Shown here: one piece after another, positions 10,906 to 21,200 of the stretch
Layout: the number at the start of each line of letters is the position of its first letter
How positions within the stretch are numbered: position 1 is the first letter of the stretch
DNA from: Ettlia oleoabundans
Taxonomy: Eukaryota; Chlorophyta; Chlorophyceae; Chlamydomonadales
Direction: 5' to 3'
Assembly (NCBI GenBank): GCA_019693395.1
Contig: JAAMXP010004212.1
Span: 16,184-43,632 of the forward strand
Length of the DNA: 27,449 nt
Made by a program: the position numbers and the translations under genes
Notes under the pieces: generated by a model
Databases searched by the model: none
Seen by the model: only the letters and a program-made list of their open reading frames with translations
Told to the model about the DNA's origin: nothing

Positions 10906-12706
10906 TCAGCGCACAGACACTGAAGAGCTGCTGCTGGGGTGCATCATAGGCAGCCGCTGGCTCAGCACGCCCCCCGCAATCACCAGCAGCTTCTGCGCCT
11001 CCATCAGCTGCTGCTGCACGAACAGCTGGTAGAGGGCCGCATTGTGCTGCTGCAGCTGGCTCAGAGCTGCTGCCGAAGCCGCATTGCGGCCCGCTGCATC
11101 AGGGGGAGCCTCAACTGCGCGGTCGCTCACGCCAGCACCTGCACTGCGGCTGTCGGCTGTGTCAGCGGCATCTGTCACTGCACAGGGGCTGCTGCAAGAG
11201 GCCGCAGCAGGGCCGGAAGCTAAAAGGGCTCCAGCACCCAGGCGTCTGACATCGCCTCCTGGGGGGCTGGCAGCGGCAGAAGCTCCGGCCAAAGCCCCAG
11301 CTCCATGTCTAAATGCAGCTGGGACGACGACGCTGCCTCTTTTGCCTCCATCTGCCACTCCGGCTCGAGCAGCAATGCCGCCCACCATGGCTCTTGCTCC
11401 CATTCCTGCTCCCCCGCTGGCAGGCTCGCTATCGATGGCAGCATGTGCAAGGCGGCCGCCACAACAGGTGGCCCAGGCACCACAGGCACTGCTGCAACAA
11501 ACCCGCTCATGCTCGGGGGCAGCGGCTGCCGTGGCGCCCAGAGGGGAGCCAGCACCAACGCCACCTGCTGCCAGCTGCCCGCTTCGCAGCTGCCTATCTT
11601 CCTGCCAATACGGCGGGAGCGGTTCAGGCAACGCTACGCCGTCTGGCAGACCACCACCGCCGCCGCCGCTGCCATCTGTTAGCGGCCAGCACCCGCTGCG
11701 GTCTGGTGGCCCGGCCGAGCCCACGGAAACAGATGGGGAGGGCTCAGGGCCGGCACCAGCCCAGGCTGGAGCGGGGCCAGCTGGTACCTCCAACTCAGCA
11801 CCCAGCAGCAAGTCACCGCCACCAGGGCCCAGCTGCATGCCCGCCAGTGCAGGCAGCAGTTGCACAGCTGCCGGAACCGCCACACCTTGCTGCAGCTGCT
11901 CTGCCGATTGGGCAACCTGCTGCGGCTGCTGAGCCAGCTGGGCCTCCTCTGCCAGCTGCACGTTTGCTGCCGCCACTGCAGCAGCTTCTGCCGCGTTCGG
12001 AGCAGCGGAGGGTGCCCCACTCTTGCGGCGTCGGCTGTTGTGCAGCGCCAGCATGCGGCGGCAGCTCTTCTTCAGTCCGTCAAACTCTGACAGCGGGTGC
12101 GCCACCCCGCAGCGCTGGCAGAATCGCACCTCTGCCCCCTGCACAGCCAGGAGCATAGACAGGCGGCAACAAGGGTGAGCAACTTCTCTGGTGGCAAACA
12201 TTTCGAGGGGCTCGTGCTACAATGCCCTGGCGGCTCCATTTTGCTACTAGTGAGGCCGTCGGGTACAGCAAATATGCTTGGTTTAAGTCGAGGAGTCTGT
12301 TAGCCTGCCAGCGTGCTGCTACACTTCACCAACGCTTGCAAACGCAGGCGCAGTGGAAGGAGGGAGGGCAGCTTGCCTGCTTGAAGAAGCTGTCTGCAGC
12401 CTTGTGGGCCAGGCAGATGTGGTTGCGCAGGTTGTAGCGTGGCAGGCCTGACAGGGCAGCACTGCAGCCATCCGCCTGGCATTCGCCCTTCTTGAACAGG
12501 CGTGGCCTGCGCAACGGGGTGTGGACAAGGGCATGGCTGGTGGGAACTAACAAAGCACACGAGGTGACCCAAGACAGTACCTCGCATTAATATCGTGCAC
12601 TGCTCTATGTTGATAAGCAATGCACGACAATGCACTCAACTAACCATGCAGTCAAATGCATGGCTGTCTGGCTGGCTCACCTCGGACCCCGACTGCCCTT
12701 GCCCAT
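10906..12706 (-). CDS. SBP-box (SQUAMOSA promoter-binding-like) transcription factor
   Basis: A DNA-binding regulator of the plant/green-algal SBP family, expected in the nucleus. Three exons read high to low: 12706-12681, 12506-12377 and 12138-10906, giving 462 residues. The SBP domain spans about residues 17-88. The first zinc site is C-x4-C-x16-C-x2-H, starting CQADGC and ending ICLAH. The second is C-x2-C-x3-H-x11-C, starting CQRCGVAH and ending KKSC. A bipartite nuclear signal follows (KKSCRRMLALHNSRRRK). The remaining 370 or so residues are Ala/Gln/Gly/Pro-rich low complexity, typical of algal SBP proteins. The domain is split by an intron with a GC donor (CAG|GCAAGC), between the two zinc sites. 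The ATG at 12706 leaves only about 16 residues before the domain. An upstream exon could instead join at the acceptor-like CGCGCAG near 12780, so the start is uncertain. Target genes are unknown. Confidence 0.88.
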
Positions 12707-13353
12707 GCGAGGGCGGCTAGCGCCGCTGGTGGCAACAGTGCTGCCTCCTTGGCTGCCGCTTGTGCTTTCGGCGGGCAGAACCTGCGCGGAATGCGAGTTT
12801 CAGATAGAGCGGGTTGGAAGATGTAGGCGTGTGCCACCAACAAGCCAGGTAGCAGAATGTGCGAATACGGAGCTCCTCCGACGGTGGCCCACGGAGGCCC
12901 ACTTGCGCCACCTGCAGCCCAAAGGATGTGTGTGAGCGAGTGCGCACTCACCGCACTGCCTTCGAACGCGGTGGACCTCACAGGAGACCCTTCTCCTGGC
13001 GTTTGTCCCACCAACAAGCGCTGAAAATCTGCGTTCAGATGAAGCCCTGCCATTTCGTAGCTAAACGATTGACCGGCTGACCGTGCGAGCAAAACTAATA
13101 GACGCCCTGTGCGTCGCAGAGCTACAAGAACTTATTCAAACAAGGTATATGGCCAATTACCGTTGGCTGCAACTCGTTAGAGCGAGGCAGGGGATGACGG
13201 AAGCGGTCACGAGTTCAGGCAGTACAGTTTGGTAAAGCCAGAGCACTACACAGCTGTGGAAATCATTGAATACTCGTATGTTGCGTTAGATCATCATACT
13301 CTGAAAAGCAAGTTCGGCTAGCATAGGGCCATTTTTACTCCCAGTCGTTCACA
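12707..13353. promoter_or_regulatory. Shared divergent promoter region, SBP-box and HAD genes
   Basis: The two flanking genes are transcribed away from each other, so this roughly 650-base stretch should carry both promoters and leaders. I see no clear TATA box or named element. Its left part is open in several minus-strand frames and might hold an extra 5' exon of the SBP-box gene. Confidence 0.4.
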
Positions 13354-15683
13354 ATGCCTCATTCCTTGCCTGCACCAGCGCGGCAGCCGGTCAGCTGTAC
13401 AGCCCCCCGACAAGCCTTGACGGAGATGGTTCATCTGCTAAGGGTAAGATATCATGGTTTCCTGCTGGGCCCATCACCGTGCCATGCCACCATGCCGCCA
13501 CTCTCTTGTGTTAACGCTACAAGCTCAATCTGTCTTGGAGCATCTTCCGTTCTTCTCTGTTGGATTTATCAGACCAGCTTTTGCGCTTTGGCCGGCAATC
13601 CGCCTCAAACTTTTAGAATGTTCACCATGTTCAAGCTTGTTTCCTGCAGGGCAGTAGCCACCGACAGCACCCAGGGCGCCTTCCCCCAGCTGCCGCCTCC
13701 AAAGCAGCCCAAGAGTTTGCCAGCGGGCAGCGACGCATTGAGCTTATAGTGTCCGATGTAGACGGCACGCTTCTCAACCCGCTGCAGCAGCTCACACCCG
13801 GCGTACAAGCTGCGCTGGTGGCCGCGGCTGAGGCGGGCGTGCCGCTTGTGGTGGCCACTGGCAAAGCAATGGGGCCTTGGCGGGACACGGTGCTGCCCTT
13901 CATAGGCAGTCGTCTGCCCCAGGTCTGCCCTGGCTTGCCCAACACATAGTTTCACTCTCAGCCAGCTCCCAGGGTTTGCCCTCCAGCCTGCTTCCATTCC
14001 TGCTGGCACCACTGTTCATCTCCTGATGTTGTCGATCGCATCCAGCTGCCTCCTGTCAATGGTCTATTAAACGAGCATACCTTGTCAATGCATTCTCAAT
14101 CCTCTGCCACCCTGGCGCAGGTTTATCTGCAAGGCCTGCTAATCAACAGCTACGAGGAGGGCATTCTGTATCAACGTCTGCTGGAGGAAAGAATCATCCT
14201 GGAGGCAATCGAGTTTGCAGACTGCCATGGCCTGACCCTTACAGGTGAGATGAGACCCTGTGTTGCTGACAGTGGGACAGCGTCACAACACAGCACGCAC
14301 CTGCGTTGTTGCCGCCGCCTGTATTATTGGCAAGGGTGCAGCGGCATCTGGCCACGCATCACCGCATCGGTAATCCTGCCGAAGGTTGTCCGCCATGTTT
14401 CCGCTCCCATGTGCCTGCTGTGCCTTCTGTGTCACGGCGACTTGTTGTGCAGCATACTGCGGGGATCGTATTGTGTGCCGAGAAACAGATGAGCAGAGTG
14501 ATCGGCTGCTATTCTACAGAGAGCCGACACCAGAGGGCATAGGTGCGCTATTGGCAGGTGGCAGCATCCATGTGCCCAGCAGGTACAATCATGTAGCCTT
14601 TTGTGAGTGGCTGCAGCATGGTGCATTGGCTCCATGAATTGCATACCAGTTCTGTGCCACATCGATGTCTGCCTGCCTGCCTGCTCACCTGCCTCCCTGC
14701 TTGTCTTCCATTGCTTGCAGGGCCCCTAGAGCCCCACGTGGGGCAGCTGCCAATCATGAAGCTAATCTTCATGCAGTCAGAACAGAGGATTGCCGAGGTG
14801 CGGCCGGTGATCGAGCGGCTGTACGAGGGCCGTGCCTCGCTGACTACCGCAATACCTGGCATGCTGGAGGTGAGGGGCTCCCCCTGCACTTGTCCTTGCA
14901 AATGCTGCTAAAGGGGAGTTCTACGCATGCTTTATAACACAATGTTGATTGACAGTGGCATGCTGGAGGTGTGGGCTGCGTGCATCATTGGGACAGCTTT
15001 GTTTGGTGGGTTTCTATCTTTATGTGATAAGTTCAGTATGGTGCACTAGTCCGCATATACAGCAGATGACTGGTGTTGCCTCAGCAGACACCTGCACCAC
15101 CTGGAATCTGCTTGTCACATAAATGTGTGTCTGGCTGGTCCCTACCCACTGCAACAGGTGCTTCCCCTTGGTGCATCAAAGGGTCTGGGCGTGGCATGGA
15201 TGCTGGACAAGCTGGGAGTGGACCCTGCAGCGTGCTTGGCTTTAGGGGATGGCGAAAATGATGTCGAGGTGGGTGGTGATGCGCTGTCGTGTCGATTCTG
15301 CAGGTGTGTCCACTGCTATTGTGTGAACCACCGGCGAATCCAGTCTGACGCCATTGATGTGCTGGGGTTGTCTCCACGTGTGCTGTAATCAACTGCTTTG
15401 TTGCGATAGTAATTGTGCATGTCATATACTGTGAGAAGTGGTAGAGTGCTGTGCAAGCATTAGGGTTTCCCAAGCCTCCTCGACAATTTGTCCCCACCTG
15501 CAGATGCTGCAACTTTGCGGCCTAGGGGTGGCCATGGGCAATGCGGGACCACCGGCACTGGCAGTGGCAGATGCCATCACAGCACCCAACAGCGAGGATG
15601 GTGTGGCGAAGGCAATAGAGCGCTATGTGCTGCAGCCCCGCGGCCTGGCTCTACCCTCGGCGACAGCCAGCCGCAGCTTGTGA
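13354..15683 (+). CDS. HAD-superfamily (Cof-type) phosphatase, probably plastid-targeted
   Basis: A haloacid dehalogenase-like phosphatase with a Cof-type cap. Seven exons join in frame: 13354-13443, 13650-13922, 14121-14244, 14453-14542, 14721-14869, 15158-15268 and 15504-15683, giving 338 residues. All four HAD motifs are visible: SDVDGTLL (nucleophile Asp66, Asp68), VVATGK (Thr100), the lysine in GASKGLG (Lys250), and GDGENDVE (Asp273, Asp277). The stretch VYLQGLLINSYEEG resembles a plant chloroplast HAD protein. The first 60 residues are rich in Ala, Pro, Ser, Arg and Gln with no acidic cluster, compatible with a transit peptide. The ATG at 13354 is the only one that splices in frame at AGG|GTAAGA. 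The second intron has a weak donor, GTCTGC. The substrate cannot be told from sequence; sugar phosphates or phosphorylated cofactors are usual in this group. Confidence 0.88.
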
Positions 15684-16103
15684 CGCGCATCAGGCGATTT
15701 ACCTTGCCGATTATGGTCAAGAACACCGTGACTTTAGCCCCGTACTTGTACGCCCCAGCTTATGTAGCATGCGTGCCCCTCTGGTTGGGTCTTGTCCTGC
15801 CGTGTGCTGTTGCTTTGCAGCTCAAACTGTTTCAGCGATACTGCGACATCTTCTGCATGGTATTTTGTTGGCTGGACACCAATGCTTTGTAAATGCATTT
15901 GGAACCTTGCCAGTGCCTCAGCGGGAGCAGTAAGCCCAGGAAGGCACGACGGCCCGCCAACCACAGCGCTGTGCGTGCTGAGCAGAGCAAGTGGGCAGAA
16001 AGGCAGCCAGAACTCCTTACCAAGCGAGATCTCAAAGCTCCAGACAAGAATCCATTCTGGCGTTGCACGCCTAGGTGTGTTATTTGCGCGGTTTTCCTGG
16101 CTG
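15684..16103 (+). other. 3' UTR of HAD gene and short intergenic stretch
   Basis: This stretch is open in one plus frame and continuous with the next gene, but the likely translation start is the ATG at 16104. Nothing in the encoded residues here looks conserved. Confidence 0.35.
15888..15892 (+). promoter_or_regulatory. Candidate TGTAA poly(A) signal of HAD gene
   Basis: TGTAA lies 204 bases after the stop codon of the HAD phosphatase gene, a reasonable distance for the chlorophyte polyadenylation signal. The match is short. Confidence 0.4.
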
Positions 16104-16764
16104 ATGCGTTCTGAATCCGACTCCCCCGACCTGCCGGAGTCTCAAAGCAACAAGTCTCCTCCTTCAACGCCTTCTGCATTACCGCACGCGAATCAGAATC
16201 AGCCGGTTCCGCAAACAGAGCAAGCCCCTGCCACTCCTGGCGAGCGTCCTGCTGCCGCTCACCGGGCGCTCGCCAGGGGCAAGACAAGGGCCCTCCGGTC
16301 CAACTGCTCAAAAATGCTGGCAGCGCTGGAGGACTGCCAGAGAAAGCACCCACGGGAGCCGTATGTTTGTCAGCATCTGCAGCGTGCAGCCGGCTGGTGC
16401 CTGTTCAAACAGGCATGTCCCTCGGAAGGTGTGGTGCTGCTGGCCTGCTGGACTGATGCCCCGGTTGCACACCACCCACCCTCCACAAAAGCCACCCATT
16501 GACCCCACTCACACACAATACAATCCCTCTCCCTGCAACTGCTGCAGTTGATGCACTGGAGGCATGTGCCGGCGTCAGCAGCCATCGTTCTCCGCTGGCT
16601 GGACCGCCCCCAATACCACCCAAGTGTCATCAGCAGGTGCGCTCACAGATTGCGAGGTCCCCCGTGCAACTCCGCGATGGCTTCATAACGAATACCCATG
16701 CTGGCCTGTATTGCAGGTACTGCAGTTTGAAGCATGCCTTGCAAGGCACCAGGTGCCGCCTTGA
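16104..16764 (+). CDS. CHCH-type protein with four Cx9C motifs (NDUFA8-like layout)
   Basis: Three exons join in frame: 16104-16428, 16548-16636 and 16717-16764, giving 153 residues. The first 65 or so residues are Ser/Pro/Gln-rich and probably disordered. The rest has eight cysteines in four exact Cx9C pairs: 68/78, 89/99, 105/115 and 135/145. The first two pairs form a classic twin Cx9C helical hairpin, oxidised by Mia40/Erv1 in the mitochondrial intermembrane space. The last two, split by a Pro-rich 19-residue loop, make a second set. Splicing creates pairs three and four: both span exon joins, which strongly supports the model. Complex I subunit NDUFA8 is the family I know with four Cx9C motifs, and CPSEVDALEAC resembles its plant form, but overall similarity is weak. 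It could equally be an uncharacterised algal assembly factor. The ATG at 16104 is a choice; the frame is open further upstream. Confidence 0.72.
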
Positions 16765-18288
16765 CTCTATAGACTCATCAATAGACACAGCACTCAGGAC
16801 CGTGCCTGGGGCCTGGTCTTTCACATATCGCTGCGTGCAACTGACTCTCACGCATATTGCTTCTATCTTTCTACGTTACATTTTCTTTGTTTCAATCAAG
16901 TCCCCAAGTCCCCAAGTGCTAGATCACAGCATAATGTTGAAGTGGTGGGAAGAAAAAGAAAAGACCGCTCAGCAAGACGGGAGGGAAGGTGACAAACAGC
17001 GTGCACGCAGCCTGATGTGGCATGCCGTGACAGGGAAAGGACAGCAGAGAGCAGAAACAAACTAGCTAACTAACTTCTCAGTGGCCCCCAAAGCCTGAGA
17101 GAAGAATGTGCACACGTGAAGTCAGGAGTAGAAAGGCAGCAGCCTTCCAAATGGCAGACCCCACCCGCTGGTGGGGCGCTGCGGCAAACTTAGAAAGGTA
17201 GTGGTTGATGGCATATATGTGGGAAATGGGCCTGCTGCAAGATTAGGAAGTAACGTCTTGAGAGCAAACCAAGCAGCCACAGTGGGGATGAGGGTGTAAG
17301 GTGCACCAGCAGGTGACGCACACCGTGCAAGAGCCCGCGCATCGAAGCAATCAGCGGACCGTGCTGAAAACGGGAAAGTGTTGGAGGAATGAAAGGAGGG
17401 AATTGCTACGAAAACTAGGCACCACCGGAAAACTGGGGCCCAGAGTCAATGACAGGGATGGCGCCACGGCAGCGCGCATCGCTACATGTATCAAGGAGGC
17501 GCCGCCGCTGGGAGCGGCCGGCGAGAGAGGGCGCATCTCAGGAGCACCGTATGGTGTAGTGTTGTAACTCACACTACAAGAAATGGTCACAGCAGTAGCG
17601 GGCGCAACGGCACGCCGCTCCAAAATGATGACCTCACAAATGTTGATGCGGACGCAGCGGCAGCTTTACCTGGCGCGGCCGTAGCAAACATGGCACTTTC
17701 ATCCCTGGTAACAGGTGATGGGGAACGACGGCATGCAGCCACACTGGCTGGAGCAGGTACCGGCCACGCCGCGGCAGGCAATTCGCAGGCATGGTGGTTT
17801 GATTTGGAAGAGGCGGCAAGGAAAGTGGAGGTAGGCAGCAGGTGAGAGCGGCGCAGGCTTGCCCCCGCAGACAATCGCAGCCAATCTCTCTCACACAACA
17901 GCGGCGCCCGTGCAAGCCGGGGTGCAGCAGCCCGTACTTTCTGCGCTCCCACCGTGGCTGCATGGCTGAGGGCAGCGTCGCTGTGCTGCCTGGCGAGTTG
18001 ATGGAAGAGGCAACAAGAAGGGAAGACGGGTGGGGACAGGCGGCGGACTGGCGTTGCCGGCCTTCTGGCCGTAAGATGCTGCAGCCTTCTGGCTGCTTGT
18101 TGAGGATTTTCTATTGAAGTACAGTACAGCAGGCATCCAAGGGAGCTGTCGCCGGCGCGTCTAGCAGCACAGCAGCCAAGGTGAAGTCTTGAGCTGCGGC
18201 TGGTTCGCTCCTGGGCAGCTGCCGGCCAAGGGCCTCAGGAACCTCTTGAGAGAGGGTCCAATTGCCCGGCTTGGGGGCTGGGCACTCA
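16765..18288. other. 1.5 kb between convergent genes; no firm gene
   Basis: This holds the 3' ends of two genes that face each other. TGTAA occurs on the plus strand at 17295-17299 and 17563-17567. The plus frame from about 17600 to 17841 looks mildly protein-like (acidic and Ala-rich, ending in a good donor, AG|GTGAGA) and could continue from 17902, where ACAACAG precedes an in-frame stretch. I found no start exon and no family match, and the minus strand is open across the same bases, so I do not call a gene. Confidence 0.3.
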
Positions 18289-21200
18289 TCAGGGCTGGTT
18301 GGAGCAGATGTAGAAGGATGTGGCGGCGGTGGCGTCAATGCCGTTGAACTTGGAGGCGCCGCAGAGGGTGTAAGCTCCCATTGAGGGGAACAGCAGCCAG
18401 TCGCCCACCTGTTACAACGGTGGCATCAGCACGTGTTGGATATAAAAAAGGGGAACCTGAATCAACTCTTGCTGTACCCAGTACTGCAAGACTCAGTCAT
18501 GTCAATGTGGCGGTGCTGACGTGCAAGACTGGCTCATGCTGATAACAGGGCTGCTCACCGCTCTCAGCTGCCCCTTGAGAGTGGATGCGACAGCTCACTG
18601 ATGCCTCCAACAACAAACAAGTGCACGCAATGCATTGCAGCGCAAACAAATTACGCATTGCAGCTAATGGGTGCAACTGCCCACAGCATAGGTAGCAGTG
18701 CGCAACTGACGGGAGCAGGCACCCACCTGCAGCTCAGGCAGCTCTGTGTCCACTAGCAGCGTGTCCAGCCCGTCACAGGTGGGGCCAAACACGGTGGAAG
18801 AGAAGGTCTCGTCGGAAGCGGCAGCGCCGTCGGACAGCAGCGGCCTGCACAAGCAGAGATGCAACAGCAGAGACAAGCAAAGAAGTGTATAGAGTACCTC
18901 AGGAAGGGCTAACAGGCTGGCGAGGAGGACAAGAGGTGCAGGCAAGCCACCTGGCTGGATATCACTGCCACGCAATCCATCCCGTGCGGACCGGCAAAGC
19001 TGCAGCGTGTACCAATGCAGCCTGCTCCAGAGGCCAGCCTGCAGCTTTGCCTGTCAACCTCTCAATCGGCCAATAGCAGCTCCAATTACCTGACAGTGAG
19101 GGTGGCGTGGTCATACAGCACGCTGTTCATGCTGCCATACAGGCCATCTGTGACCCAGTAGTCAAAGCCCACCAGCTCGGCCTCTCCAGACTCCAGCTGG
19201 CCCACAAAGGCGGCCAGACGGCGGCTGGAATGCACGCGCTTGCGCATGGGCAGTGCGCCAGGGGCCCGCTGTGGGGGCACCTCGGTGCCCGCTGCCATGC
19301 CAGCATCCACCCGTACACGACGGCCGTACACCATGCAGCCCATTGTGGCGATGCTTTCGGCAAAGAAACGCCCAGGCTCAGCAATGATGCGCAACGGGGC
19401 TGCAGATAGGGGGCAGGAGGCAACCAGGGGTTCGGGAAACGCCAGGTACAAAAAGATGCAACAACACTGACGCACAACAACAAAGCTGCAGATTGCCTCG
19501 CGTTCACTACATGCCACTCGCCCCTGCAATCCACAGCAGCGGCATCAGCAGCCGTCCTCACCCTCATACTCGGGGAAGTGAGCTGCCAGGGCGCTGTTGA
19601 CAGCCTCAGGCACACCGCCCAGGTCCACACGGCCGTTGGGGCCAAACCGCCCGCCACAGAACCCGCCACCAATGTCCAGGACCTGCCCCAAGGAAGAGAG
19701 AAGTGCAATAAAGTAAGCCATTTGAATTATCAGCACGCAAACACTCGACACACCGCACCAGACCTCAACCGAGCACATGGAAATTGTTGCTGGGTTGCAT
19801 AAATGTTCTTCTGTACCTGCCATGTACAACCTGAAACCCTTAGCCGATTGCTCCCCCCCTGATATTCCATTTCCCCCATCCCCCCACACCTGCATGTCGA
19901 AGCCATGAGCTTTAGCCAGGTCCCAAGCGCGGCGCGCCAGCTCGATCGCGTGACTGAAGGCGGCAGGGTTGGTGGCCCCTGACCCCACATGGAAGGCCAC
20001 ACCCTCCACAACCACACCCAGGGAGGCAGCTGCTGCTAGCAGAGGCTCCCACTCGTGCACCTCAGCGCCATACTTGTTGCCCAGCTGGCAGCGTGCCCCA
20101 GGGTCGTCTGCAGAAATGGGGTGCCGCCAGGACAACAAAAGTGCGGGACATGTTAGAGACCAGAGCGAATGGGAGCAGGTGTGACGTAGAAGATTTGTGG
20201 TTGGGCGTCAGACTGCAATGGCACTGCAATGGCACTCAACGCAAGCAGGCACAACAAGAACCAAGCTATCAGCAGCAGCAACTGCAATGCCCATACCAAG
20301 CACAATGGCCCACATAAGGCACCAGCTACAAAGAAGAACCGAACCTGCACGAATGCGCAAAAGCGCGCGGGCGTCGGGCGCAAAGCGAGCCAGCTTGACA
20401 AGCTCAGCCTCTGTGTCAAAGGTGGTGAGCTCCACGTTGTTGTCTGCCGCGCAGCGCATGTCCCGCGGGCGCTTGCAAGGGTTTGCAAACACGATGCGGT
20501 GGGGCGCCACGCCCAGTGACAGCACAGCCCGCATCTCGGCTTCGCTGGCACAGTCAAAGCCGGCGCCCAGAGCGGCCAGCATAGCTAGCACAGCGCGATC
20601 CGGGTTGCACTTGACTGCGTAGTGGGGGTGCACACGTGGCATGGCCTCCCCCCACGCACGGTACAGGCGTTGGAGTGCACCCAGGTCAACAATGTAGAAG
20701 TTGTCCTGCGGCAGGAGAGGAAGGATCAGCGTTGTGGGAGCCAAGGGAAACCATTGCAAGCCCAGACCACTGCAACCGAGGCCTCACAGCAGCTGAGTGA
20801 TACACAAAGTTCTTGCCATCAATCAGAAACTGCAAATTGTAAGGACAGAAGAGCGAGTGTACACATATGTTTAGCAAAGCTAAGGCAAAGGCAGCCCTCC
20901 AACACGCACCTCCAGGGAGTGGTCGGCAATCAGCTTGCGGGCATACGCATCAATGGCAGCGGCATTGCCCTGCAGGCATTATGCATGTGCTGGTTAGCGA
21001 TCATAGCTTGCGAATGATGGGGACTGGGGACGGTGGCCAGTGTATTAAGCGGCGAACAACAGTCAGTGAGCAGAACCAACGAAGCTCAAATCCACCAGCA
21101 CAATATTACACCGAGAGCCAGGTGCCACCTAGCACTGTCAAAGGGCACCACCTCCAGCAGGCAACACAGGGGAGGCAAGAATTGTTGGTAGGCTGCTGCT

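Noticed and set aside
11042..11932. Long plus-strand frames opposite the SBP-box gene
   Set aside because: They are shadows of the Ala/Gln-rich third exon; the minus frame joins exactly to the SBP zinc-finger exons.
12326..12376. Extension of the second SBP exon through the GC donor to a later GTGAAG
   Set aside because: It would insert a Cys-rich stretch between the two zinc sites that the family lacks; the GC donor gives the expected spacing.
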